Positions 1-5,102 of a DNA stretch of 5,102 nucleotides are shown piece after piece. Origin of the DNA: Vulcanimicrobiota bacterium (GTDB lineage Bacteria; Vulcanimicrobiota; Vulcanimicrobiia; Vulcanimicrobiales; Vulcanimicrobiaceae). The translations under genes were made by a program, and so were the position numbers. The stretch covers positions 15,867 through 20,968 of the forward strand of contig PMFP01000107.1 in NCBI GenBank assembly GCA_003155175.1, given 5' to 3'. Numbering within the stretch: the stretch's first letter is position 1; every line of letters begins with the position of its first letter. The notes beneath the pieces were generated by a model, which saw only the letters and a list, made by a program, of their open reading frames with translations, ran no database searches and was not told the DNA's origin.

Positions 1-701
1 TTGATTTCGGCCTTGGTCCCGAGCTCGGCGGAGCCCGCGAGGCGAATCGATACGTTGGCATCGCAGCGCAGCGAGCCTTCTTCCATCTTGACGTCGCTGA
101 CGCCGAGTTGCAGCAGCGTGCGCTTGAGGGCTTCGAGGAACGCGACGGCGTCCTGCGCGCTGTGGATCTCGGGCTTGGAGACGCACTCCATCAGCGGCAC
201 GCCCGCGCGGTTGAAATCCACCAGCGAATAGGAGCTGCCCGCGATGCGTCCGTCGCCGGAACCGGCGTGAGTCGACTTGCCGGTATCCTCTTCGAGATGG
301 ATGCGCTCGAGCGCGCAGCGGCCCATCGTTCCGTCTTCACGCCAGTACGTCACCGCGCCGCCTTGCGTGAGCGGCATGTCGTACTGCGAGATCTGATAAT
401 CTTTGGGCATATCCGGATAGAAATAATTCTTGCGATCGAACTTCGAGAACGCCGGAATCTCCGCGCCGAACGCGAGGCCCGCGCGGATCATGTGCTCGAT
501 GGCCGCGCGGTTGGGTACAGGGAGCGCGCCCGGCAACGCCAGGCAGACGGGACAGACCTTGGTGTTCGGCTCGCCGCCGAACTCGTTGACGCAGCCGCAG
601 AACATCTTGGTCGCCGTGCGCAGCTCGACGTGGCACTCGATGCCGATGACCGCTTCGTACTTGGATCGCAGGGCGGCTGAAACGCCGGTCGCGGCAGTCA
701 T
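1..701 (-). CDS. gatB: Aspartyl/glutamyl-tRNA(Asn/Gln) amidotransferase subunit B, N-terminal half (3' end outside window)
   Basis: GatB is the tRNA-binding and kinase/transamidase subunit of cytoplasmic GatCAB. It activates the side-chain carboxyl of Glu-tRNA(Gln) or Asp-tRNA(Asn) with ATP and amidates it with ammonia channelled from GatA. Only the first 233 codons are present; the family is usually about 480 residues. Visible family motifs are GIECHVEL (residues 20-27, with the metal-ligand histidine at 24), KFDRKNYFYPD (87-97), YQISQYD (102-108), ERIHLEEDTGKSTH (132-145), SLVDFNRAGVPL (159-170) and EEGSLRCDANVS (207-218). Cysteines at 35, 37, 50 and 53 (CxC...CPVC) match the zinc-knuckle version of the family. 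The ATG at 701 is the only start before the conserved block. It is preceded by a GGAGGT Shine-Dalgarno and overlaps the gatA stop as ATGA, so translation is probably coupled. The roughly 14 residues before YEAVIG make a slightly long N-terminus. Identification is secure. Confidence 0.97.
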   Translation of the reverse strand, partial: MTAATGVSAALRSKYEAVIGIECHVELRTATKMFCGCVNEFGGEPNTKVCPVCLALPGALPVPNRAAIEHMIRAGLAFGAEIPAFSKFDRKNYFYPDMPKDYQISQYDMPLTQGGAVTYWREDGTMGRCALERIHLEEDTGKSTHAGSGDGRIAGSSYSLVDFNRAGVPLMECVSKPEIHSAQDAVAFLEALKRTLLQLGVSDVKMEEGSLRCDANVSIRLAGSAELGTKAEI

Positions 702-2188
702 TTTGCGACCTCCGCCAGGCGCGGGCGATGACGCGTCGCGTGCGACGTCGCAACCTCGTACGCGTGCGCCGCGCCGAGCAGCGCGCGTTCTTCGAAGAGC
801 GGTGCGGCCAGCTGCAGACCCATCGGCATCGGCGACGAGCCTCCCTCGGGCGTCACCCATCCGCACGGCACCGAGAGCGCGGGCAGTCCGGCAAGCGAGA
901 ACGGAATCGTGTAATAGTCCATCAGGTACATGCTGTACGGATCGCTCTTGGCGTTGAATTCAAAGGCCGGGGAACTCGCGGCCGGCGAGGCGATCAGATC
1001 GCACGTTTCGAACGCCTTGGCAAAGTCGGCGGCGATCAGGGTCCGCGCCTTCTGCGCGCGCACGTAATACGCATCGTAGTAGCCGCTCGAAAGAGCGTAG
1101 GTGCCGATCAGGATGCGACGCTTGACTTCCGCTCCGAAGCCGGCAGCGCGCGTCGCCTCGTACATCGCCTGCACGTCGTCGCCTTCGACTCGCAGCCCGT
1201 AACGCACGCCGTCGAAGCGCGCCAAGTTCGACGAGCATTCGGCGGGCGCGATGAGGTAGTACGTCGCCAAGCCGTAGTCGGCCGTCGGCAGCGAGATCTC
1301 GACGAGTTCGGCACCGAGCGCTTCGAGATCGCGGTACGCCCGAGCGTAACACGCGTGCGACTCCGCGCCGAGCTTGGCCGTATCGAATTCGCGCGCGATC
1401 CCGATCCGCACGCCTTTGAGGTCCCTGCGCAGATGCGTGGCGGCCGTCTCGACCGGCCGGTCCACCGAGGTGGCGTCCATCGGATCGAATCCGGCCATGG
1501 CGTCGTAGGCGAGCGCGGCGTCTTCGACCGTCCGCGTGAGCGGACCGATTTGATCGAGGCTGGAGGCGAACGCGATCAGTCCGTAGCGCGAGATTCTTCC
1601 GTACGTCGGCTTGAAACCGATTGCGTTGCAAAACGCGCCGGGCTCGCGAATCGAACCGCCGGTGTCGCTGCCGGTGCCGATCGCTGCCTCGAACGCGGCC
1701 ACGGCTGCGGCCGATCCGCCGCTCGAGCCGCCCGGAACGCGCGAGAGATCGTACGGATTGCGCGTGACGCCGAGCGCGGAGTTCTCGCAGGAGCTCCCCA
1801 TCGCGAATTCGTCCATGTTGGTCTTGCCGACCGGCACGCAGCCGGCGTCGAGAAGACGCTGCACGGCCGTCGCGGTGTACGGCGCGATCCAGTTCTCGAG
1901 AATCTTGCTGCCGCACGTCGTGCGCGTTCCCGTCAGACACATGTTGTCTTTGACCGCCAGCGGAACGCCCGCCAGTGGCAGCGACTCTCCCCCCGCGATG
2001 CGGGCGTCGACGCGAAGCGCGTGCTCGCGCGCGCCGTCGCCGAGCACGGTCAGGTAGGCGCCGACGGCGTCGTCGCTCGCGGCAATGCGCCCGAGCGCCG
2101 CTTCGGTGACTTCCGCCGCCGAGAGCTCGCGCGCGCCGACGCGGCCGGCAATGGCCGCCGCGCTGCTTTCGATCGTCTCCTTCGACAT
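698..2188 (-). CDS. gatA: Aspartyl/glutamyl-tRNA(Asn/Gln) amidotransferase subunit A (amidase-signature glutaminase)
   Basis: GatA hydrolyses glutamine (or asparagine) to supply ammonia to GatB in the cytoplasmic GatCAB complex. At 496 residues it is full length for the family (about 485). It carries the amidase-signature Ser-cisSer-Lys triad: Lys80 in PLAVKDN, Ser155 in PGGSSGGSAAA (152-162) and nucleophile Ser179 in GSDTGGSI (173-180). Further family blocks are VGKTNMDEFAMGSSCENS (120-137), GFKPTYGRISRYGL (191-204), ASSLDQIGPLTRTVED (208-223), the GatA-type stretch FGAEVKRRILIGTYALSSGYYDAYY (351-375), and DPYSMYLMDYYTIP (416-429) with Asp424 in the substrate-recognition position. One mild oddity is that the usual IRQPA after the nucleophile reads IREPG here (180-184). 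The ATG at 2188 lies 7 nt after the gatC stop, and GGAG at 2202-2199 overlaps the gatC end. It follows gatC and precedes gatB in the same operon. Identification is secure. Confidence 0.98.
   Translation of the reverse strand: MSKETIESSAAAIAGRVGARELSAAEVTEAALGRIAASDDAVGAYLTVLGDGAREHALRVDARIAGGESLPLAGVPLAVKDNMCLTGTRTTCGSKILENWIAPYTATAVQRLLDAGCVPVGKTNMDEFAMGSSCENSALGVTRNPYDLSRVPGGSSGGSAAAVAAFEAAIGTGSDTGGSIREPGAFCNAIGFKPTYGRISRYGLIAFASSLDQIGPLTRTVEDAALAYDAMAGFDPMDATSVDRPVETAATHLRRDLKGVRIGIAREFDTAKLGAESHACYARAYRDLEALGAELVEISLPTADYGLATYYLIAPAECSSNLARFDGVRYGLRVEGDDVQAMYEATRAAGFGAEVKRRILIGTYALSSGYYDAYYVRAQKARTLIAADFAKAFETCDLIASPAASSPAFEFNAKSDPYSMYLMDYYTIPFSLAGLPALSVPCGWVTPEGGSSPMPMGLQLAAPLFEERALLGAAHAYEVATSHATRHRPRLAEVAK
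708..713 (-). promoter_or_regulatory. Ribosome binding site of gatB inside the end of gatA
   Basis: The minus strand reads GGAGGT followed by a 6-nt spacer (CGCAAA) and the gatB ATG. This is a full anti-Shine-Dalgarno match lying within the last codons of gatA. It fixes the gatB start and suggests strong initiation in addition to coupling at the ATGA junction. Confidence 0.85.
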
Positions 2189-2195
2189 CGCCGCG

Positions 2196-2489
2196 CTACT
2201 CCGCCGCGATGATCCGCGGCACGCGGAAGAACGCGCCTTGGCGCTGCGGAGCCTGCTCCAGAACCGTTTCCCGGTCGAGGCATCCGCGCACGTCGTCGCC
2301 GCGCTCTACGTTGCGCGACGCGATCACTTGCGCGGTTGCCGCCACCGAACCGGTGTCCAGCTTCTCGAGCGCGCGAACGTGCTCGAGCAAATCGCCGAGC
2401 TGCGCGCCGAAGCGCTCCACCTCTTCGTCGGTGAGCGCGATGCGGGCCAGCTTTGCGACGTAGCGTACGTCGATCGAATCCGATGCCAA
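2196..2489 (-). CDS. gatC: Aspartyl/glutamyl-tRNA(Asn/Gln) amidotransferase subunit C
   Basis: GatC is the small subunit that wraps around the GatA-GatB interface and stabilises the amidotransferase. The product is 97 residues, the usual family size. It shows the N-terminal helical block VRYVAKLARIALTDEEVERF (8-27), the QLGDLLEHV segment (30-38), LEKLDTGSV (41-49), the loop around NVERGDDVR (60-68) and the C-terminal signature GAFFRVPRII (85-94). The start is TTG at 2489. It is chosen because the family block begins about 8 residues later, there is no in-frame ATG, and GGAG sits 7 nt upstream. The gene follows the methyltransferase stop by 18 nt and precedes gatA by 7 nt. Identification is secure; only the exact start codon is inferred. 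Confidence 0.97.
   Translation of the reverse strand: MASDSIDVRYVAKLARIALTDEEVERFGAQLGDLLEHVRALEKLDTGSVAATAQVIASRNVERGDDVRGCLDRETVLEQAPQRQGAFFRVPRIIAAE
2199..2202 (-). promoter_or_regulatory. Probable ribosome binding site of gatA overlapping the gatC terminus
   Basis: GGAG on the minus strand lies 10 nt upstream of the gatA ATG. It falls in the final codons of gatC, immediately before the TAG stop. The spacing is a little long but workable, and the overlap fits translational coupling of gatC and gatA. Confidence 0.6.
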
Positions 2490-2496
2490 GAATCTA

Positions 2497-2500
2497 CTCC
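2497..2500 (-). promoter_or_regulatory. Ribosome binding site deciding the TTG start of gatC
   Basis: In the 18-nt gap after the methyltransferase TAA, the minus strand reads GGAG, a 7-nt spacer (TAGATTC), then TTG. This is the best argument for initiating gatC at the rare TTG. The same CGGAGTAG octamer recurs ahead of gatA, where its TAG is the gatC stop. Confidence 0.7.
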
Positions 2501-2507
2501 GGTTCGT

Positions 2508-3872
2508 TTAGACTCGCGAGAGCAACGCCAACGCCTCCACGTGCCCCGTCTGGGGAAACATGTCGAACGGCTGGACCTCGTCGAGCCGGTATCCCTTGGC
2601 CGCAACCCACTTCAAATCCCGGGCCAACGTCGCCGGGTCGCACGAGAGATACCAGATGCGCGGAACGGCGGCCTCGACGATTGCGCCTAAAGTCGCTTCG
2701 TCGCTCCCCTTGCGGGGCGGATCGAGGAACGCCACGGCCGCGGCGCTCAGTGCCGCACGCGCTTGATCGGAAGCGAGCGCGTCCTCGACGCGCCCGGCCA
2801 GGAAGGTGGCCCGTTGTTCCACTCCGTTGAGGGTCGCGTTGCTCCGGGCCTCGGCAACGGCGTGCCGGTTCTCCTCGATGCCGAATACCGTCGCTCCCAA
2901 GCGTGCGAAGAACAGCGCAAACGTGCCGACGCCGCAATAGAGATCCACGACGTTGAGCGGACGGTGGAGCAGCGGCGCGAGGTGCGCGAAGATTTTCTCG
3001 ACCGCCTCGGTATTGACTTGAAAGAACGAGGCGCTCGAAACGCGGTAGTCCGCCTCGCCGATGCGCTCGGTCAGCGCGTCCTCGCCGAACGCTACGCGCT
3101 GTTTGCGTCCGAGAATCGCGTTTTCTCCGGTTGGGTCGTACGAGTTGCCGATGCCGCGAACGCCGGGAATCTTCTCCGCGAGCGGACCCGCGATCTCGGC
3201 CAGTTCGGACAGCGGCTTGCGGCTCGCGAACGTCAACACGACCTCGCCCGTTCGCGACGAGGCGCGCGCGACGACGTGCCGCGCGTCGCGCAGCACCGGT
3301 GAAGCGCCGATGGCCGCGTCGAGCGGCGGAATGCAGCGGTCAAGCTCCGGCATCACGACCGGACAGTCGTGGATGGGCACGACGCCGTGCGAACGCTGCC
3401 GGTAAAAGCCCAGGTTCGATCCGTCCCCGGCAGCGTTCACGACGAGCGACATCTTGTTGCGGTAGGCGCGCGTGCGCTCCATCCCGATCGCGAGCGCGGG
3501 TTCGAAAGCGGCAAATCCGCCGATTCGCTGCAGCGCGCCGCGCACCACGCCGGTTTTCCAGGCGAGCTGCGCTCCGTAGGCGAGATGTTGCAATTGGCAG
3601 CCGCCGCACTTTCCGAACACCGCGCAGAACGGATCGGTGCGATCCGGAGAGACGTCCAGCAGTTCGCAAAGTGCGCCAACCGCGTACTTCGGCTTCACGC
3701 TGGTGATGCGAACGCGGGCGCGTTCGCCAGGAAGCGGTCCGGCGCAAAAAACGACCGCGGTACCCGCTCGGCCGACGGCCTGGCCGTTGGCGAGCAGATC
3801 CGAAAACGAAACCTCGAGCTCTTGGCCCGAAGCGAGCCGGTCGGGACTAGGCGCTGTGCCTTTGATCGTCAA
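2508..3872 (-). CDS. rlmD: TrmA/RlmD-family [4Fe-4S] RNA (uracil-C5)-methyltransferase, probably 23S rRNA
   Basis: Predicted SAM-dependent enzyme that methylates C5 of a uridine in structured RNA. It has 454 residues. An N-terminal TRAM RNA-binding domain covers about 16-73. Iron-sulfur cluster cysteines are Cys83, Cys89 and Cys92 (CAVFGKCGGC), with the fourth at Cys170 (HDCPVV). The linker carries ASFFQVN (281-287). The SAM-binding motif is VVDLYCGVGTFAL (308-320) with acidic GIEEN (331-335), followed by LDPPRKG (383-389). The catalytic nucleophile is Cys411 in YLSCDPATLARDL (408-420), and the general base is Glu446 in DMFPQTGHVEAL (437-448). All key residues are present. Family members target 23S U1939 (RlmD), U747 (RlmC), both (RlmCD) or tRNA U54 (TrmA); exact specificity cannot be read by eye, and the cluster only argues against cluster-lacking TrmA. 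The TTG at 3872 is the only standard start after an in-frame stop. It overlaps the upstream gene by 26 nt and lacks an obvious Shine-Dalgarno. Confidence 0.9.
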   Translation of the reverse strand: MTIKGTAPSPDRLASGQELEVSFSDLLANGQAVGRAGTAVVFCAGPLPGERARVRITSVKPKYAVGALCELLDVSPDRTDPFCAVFGKCGGCQLQHLAYGAQLAWKTGVVRGALQRIGGFAAFEPALAIGMERTRAYRNKMSLVVNAAGDGSNLGFYRQRSHGVVPIHDCPVVMPELDRCIPPLDAAIGASPVLRDARHVVARASSRTGEVVLTFASRKPLSELAEIAGPLAEKIPGVRGIGNSYDPTGENAILGRKQRVAFGEDALTERIGEADYRVSSASFFQVNTEAVEKIFAHLAPLLHRPLNVVDLYCGVGTFALFFARLGATVFGIEENRHAVAEARSNATLNGVEQRATFLAGRVEDALASDQARAALSAAAVAFLDPPRKGSDEATLGAIVEAAVPRIWYLSCDPATLARDLKWVAAKGYRLDEVQPFDMFPQTGHVEALALLSRV

Positions 3873-4092
3873 GCGTCTTGAGGAGCAGGTTCGCCTCGTC
3901 GATCAATTGCTGGATCCGGCGGCTGGTCGGATCGGCAGCACGATTGCGGCTGCGGCCGACGATCGCTCGCACGACCGTGTAGGCGACCGCTGCGGCCAAC
4001 CCGCCGACGCCGATCCACATCAACGTGCGCGCGATGACGTCGTCGCCGCCGGCGAACGCGTCCTGCGAAGGATTCTGGTCGGAGTTCGACAC
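3847..4092 (-). CDS. Small single-span membrane protein of unknown function
   Basis: I do not recognise this 81-residue product. It has a polar, acidic N-terminus without basic residues until Arg22. One hydrophobic, glycine/alanine-rich segment follows at about 23-45 (TLMWIGVGGLAAAVAYTVVR and on), then a basic patch RSRNR (47-51). The C-terminal tail at about 57-77 looks helical and heptad-like (RRIQQLIDEANLLLKTLDDQ). By the positive-inside rule the tail would be cytoplasmic. The start is GTG at 4092, with a purine-rich stretch (AAGAAAGAG) just upstream. It is the first gene of the leftward string and its last 26 nt overlap the methyltransferase start, which suggests coupled translation. Support for being real includes the clean membrane-span/basic/helix architecture, its position at a divergent intergenic region, and the contiguous operon. 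It could instead be a short ORF in the leader, but that seems less likely. Confidence 0.7.
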   Translation of the reverse strand: MSNSDQNPSQDAFAGGDDVIARTLMWIGVGGLAAAVAYTVVRAIVGRSRNRAADPTSRRIQQLIDEANLLLKTLDDQRHSA

Positions 4093-4186
4093 GTGGTTCT
4101 CTTTCTTGCAGCAGCCCTGGTTGGGTGGATATATCGTTTCGCGCTAGGCGGGTTGCAATCTTGTGCGGAAAAGAGGAAACCTCGCC
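4093..4186. promoter_or_regulatory. Divergent intergenic region, candidate promoters for both directions
   Basis: This short gap separates the leftward operon from the rightward TonB-like gene and is visibly richer in A and T than the flanking genes. It contains the self-complementary GATATATC at 4128-4135 and TTGCAA at 4153-4158. Leftward, TTGCAA lies 17-19 nt from the GATATA/TATATC core. Rightward, TTGCAG (4106-4111) lies 18 nt before TATATC (4130-4135). Both are weak matches to a sigma70-type -35/-10 pair. Promoters are expected here from gene orientation, but the exact elements are uncertain. Confidence 0.4.
4172..4177 (+). promoter_or_regulatory. Ribosome binding site of the TonB-like gene
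   Basis: AGAGGA lies 9 nt upstream of the ATG at 4187. It favours this ATG over the in-frame GTG at 4163, because the purine-rich site lies between the two and can only serve the ATG. Confidence 0.7.
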
Positions 4187-5017
4187 ATGCTCTCAACCGA
4201 ACGCGACATCCGGGCAGAAAGGCAATCGTTCCGGATCGCTCTCGTCGCGTCCGCCTTACTCCATCTGCTCTTCCTGCCGCCGGCCCTCTGGTTCTTCGCT
4301 TCGCACCTCGCGCAGCCGCCGTCCGTCCGCACGCCGCGGGACGTCTTGGCGTTGTCCACGTCCATCCAGATCGAGCCGCGCGTCGTTCCCAACGCCCCAA
4401 CCCAGCCCCACCGGCAAACGCAGGCCACGCAGCGACCCGCGCAGCCGCTCCAGCCACAGCGAGCGTCTGCGCCTGCGCCGCGGCCCGAGCCACGTCCCGT
4501 GCCACGGCACGAGATCGCCAGAGTCGTTCCTTCGGCGGCACCGCAAGCGACCGGCACTCCCCAGCGGGGAGGCCAACCGACGACGCTCTCGCAGCGCCTG
4601 GCCGCCGAACAAGCGGCCTTCGCGCGCGAGGTCGCCCGTCTGCACGAACAATCGAAACCGCTTGCGATGACGACGGCCGCACCCTCGCCGGCGGCGCCCC
4701 GGCATTACGCCATGGACCTCAATGGGTCGCAGCGTACCGAGGACGGAAACGGCGTCGTAACGCCGATCCGCGAGTGGGAGGTCAATGGGCTGCATTGCTA
4801 TTACGGCCACTTAGCCTACCAAGTCGCCGACGGCGGGCGCGAGGACGAAGACATTCCGTGGCCGTTCTGTTATCCGGCTAACAACGACCAGATGGCGATG
4901 AGCCCACACCTGATTCCCGTCCCGACGCCGGTGCCGGGTTACGTCTTGCCGCCAAGCAGCGCGATCGGCCCGGTCCTCAAACGCGTCTACGACATCTGGC
5001 TATCGCTGCATCACTAA
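4187..5017 (+). CDS. TonB/TolA-like membrane-anchored periplasmic protein with unrecognised C-terminal domain
   Basis: 276 residues from the ATG at 4187, which has a good Shine-Dalgarno; an upstream GTG at 4163 would add 8 residues. A short cytoplasmic N-terminus is followed by one membrane span at about 17-38. That span holds S-x3-H (Ser22, His26 in SALLHLL), the motif by which TonB and TolA contact ExbB/ExbD- or TolQ/TolR-type proton-driven motors. Residues about 60-130 form a Pro/Gln/Arg/Ala-rich spacer as in TonB. Residues 133-157 look like an amphipathic helix (LSQRLAAEQAAFAREVARLH). The rest, about 172-276, is a compact domain rich in Trp, Tyr and Pro, with two cysteines (204, 228) that could pair in the periplasm. 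I do not see the usual TonB C-terminal fold signature. It may be an energy-transducer relative or simply an anchored envelope protein. No ExbB/ExbD genes are in the window. The role is inferred from architecture only. Confidence 0.8.
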   Translation: MLSTERDIRAERQSFRIALVASALLHLLFLPPALWFFASHLAQPPSVRTPRDVLALSTSIQIEPRVVPNAPTQPHRQTQATQRPAQPLQPQRASAPAPRPEPRPVPRHEIARVVPSAAPQATGTPQRGGQPTTLSQRLAAEQAAFAREVARLHEQSKPLAMTTAAPSPAAPRHYAMDLNGSQRTEDGNGVVTPIREWEVNGLHCYYGHLAYQVADGGREDEDIPWPFCYPANNDQMAMSPHLIPVPTPVPGYVLPPSSAIGPVLKRVYDIWLSLHH

Positions 5018-5025
5018 AGCGCGGA

Positions 5026-5102
5026 TTACTTGCAGCCTCCGTAGATCATGGCGATATCGGCGGTGTATCGCCGCCCCGTTTTAACGAGCCGCCGAACGGC
5101 GG
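5026..5102 (-). CDS. Possible C-terminal end of a convergent gene cut by the window edge
   Basis: An open minus-strand frame enters from the right edge and ends at TAA (5028-5026). Its last residues read TADIAMIYGGCK. Third codon positions are mostly G or C (about 18 of 24), as in the genes here, and its stop lies 8 nt from the stop of the TonB-like gene. The 24 visible codons are too few to recognise a family. An open frame this short is common by chance in GC-rich DNA, so this stretch may be non-coding. Confidence 0.3.
   Translation of the reverse strand, partial: AVRRLVKTGRRYTADIAMIYGGCK

Noticed and set aside
108..680. 190-codon plus-strand frame opposite gatB
   Set aside because: It is antisense to unmistakable GatB motifs, with Arg/Ala-rich shadow composition.
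960..1940. 326-codon minus-strand frame within gatA
   Set aside because: Same strand but a different frame from gatA. The product is dominated by Arg, Ala and Gly without domain structure, so it is a shadow.
728..2212. Long plus-strand open frame (494 codons) antisense to gatA
   Set aside because: It lies opposite a fully conserved gatA, and its translation is very Arg-rich with no recognisable motif, as expected from a GC-rich shadow frame.
4163..4186. Upstream GTG start for the TonB-like gene
   Set aside because: The AGAGGA site lies downstream of this GTG and correctly spaced for the ATG at 4187, so the shorter form is preferred.
4020..4682. 220-codon minus-strand frame opposite the TonB-like gene
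   Set aside because: It overlaps the divergent promoter gap and the small membrane protein in another frame, with Arg-rich composition and no motif.
3637..4881. 414-codon plus-strand frame crossing the methyltransferase, the small gene and the TonB-like gene
   Set aside because: It runs antisense to two supported genes and out of frame through a third, and it has low-complexity Arg/Ala composition. It is chance openness from high GC.
5050..5082. Hairpin GGCGAT/ATCGCC followed by TTTT as a terminator for the TonB-like gene
   Set aside because: The stem is only 6 bp with an 11-nt loop, and the short T-run is 6 nt away from the stem. This is too weak to call an intrinsic terminator.
1..5102. 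CRISPR array, transposon, tRNA/rRNA gene or riboswitch
   Set aside because: No regularly spaced repeats, terminal inverted repeats with a transposase, or recognisable structured RNA were seen by eye. Nearly all sequence is accounted for by conserved coding regions.

Overview
The window is strongly GC-rich and almost fully coding, with GC-ending codons throughout. It looks like an ordinary chromosomal housekeeping segment from a bacterium that uses the indirect (transamidation) route to Gln-tRNA(Gln) and/or Asn-tRNA(Asn). A TonB/TolA-like envelope protein suggests a diderm cell. The genes are too widely conserved to name a phylum by eye. A deep-branching, high-GC diderm lineage would fit, but that is a guess.

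Layout: positions 1-4092 hold one tightly packed leftward (minus-strand) gene string. In transcription order it is a small single-span membrane protein (4092-3847, GTG start), a TrmA/RlmD-family iron-sulfur RNA uracil-C5 methyltransferase (3872-2508, TTG start), gatC (2489-2196, TTG start), gatA (2188-698) and gatB (701 to beyond base 1, its 3' end missing). Junctions are a 26-nt overlap, an 18-nt gap, a 7-nt gap and an ATGA overlap. I see no terminator between the genes, so a single operon is likely. GatC, GatA and GatB form the amidotransferase that converts misacylated Glu-tRNA(Gln)/Asp-tRNA(Asn). The methyltransferase modifies rRNA or tRNA, so most of the operon serves translation.

Positions 4093-4186 are a short, relatively AT-rich divergent intergenic region that probably carries promoters for both directions. 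Positions 4187-5017 (plus strand) encode a 276-residue protein. It has a TonB/TolA-type N-terminal anchor with an S-x3-H motif in the membrane span, a proline-rich periplasmic spacer, and a C-terminal domain I do not recognise. Positions 5018-5102 are mostly an open minus-strand frame that may be the C-terminal end of a convergent gene cut by the window edge.

I found no mobile element, CRISPR array, RNA gene or clearly novel multi-gene system. The most interesting items are the TonB-like protein with the unfamiliar C-terminal domain and the small membrane protein overlapping the methyltransferase gene.
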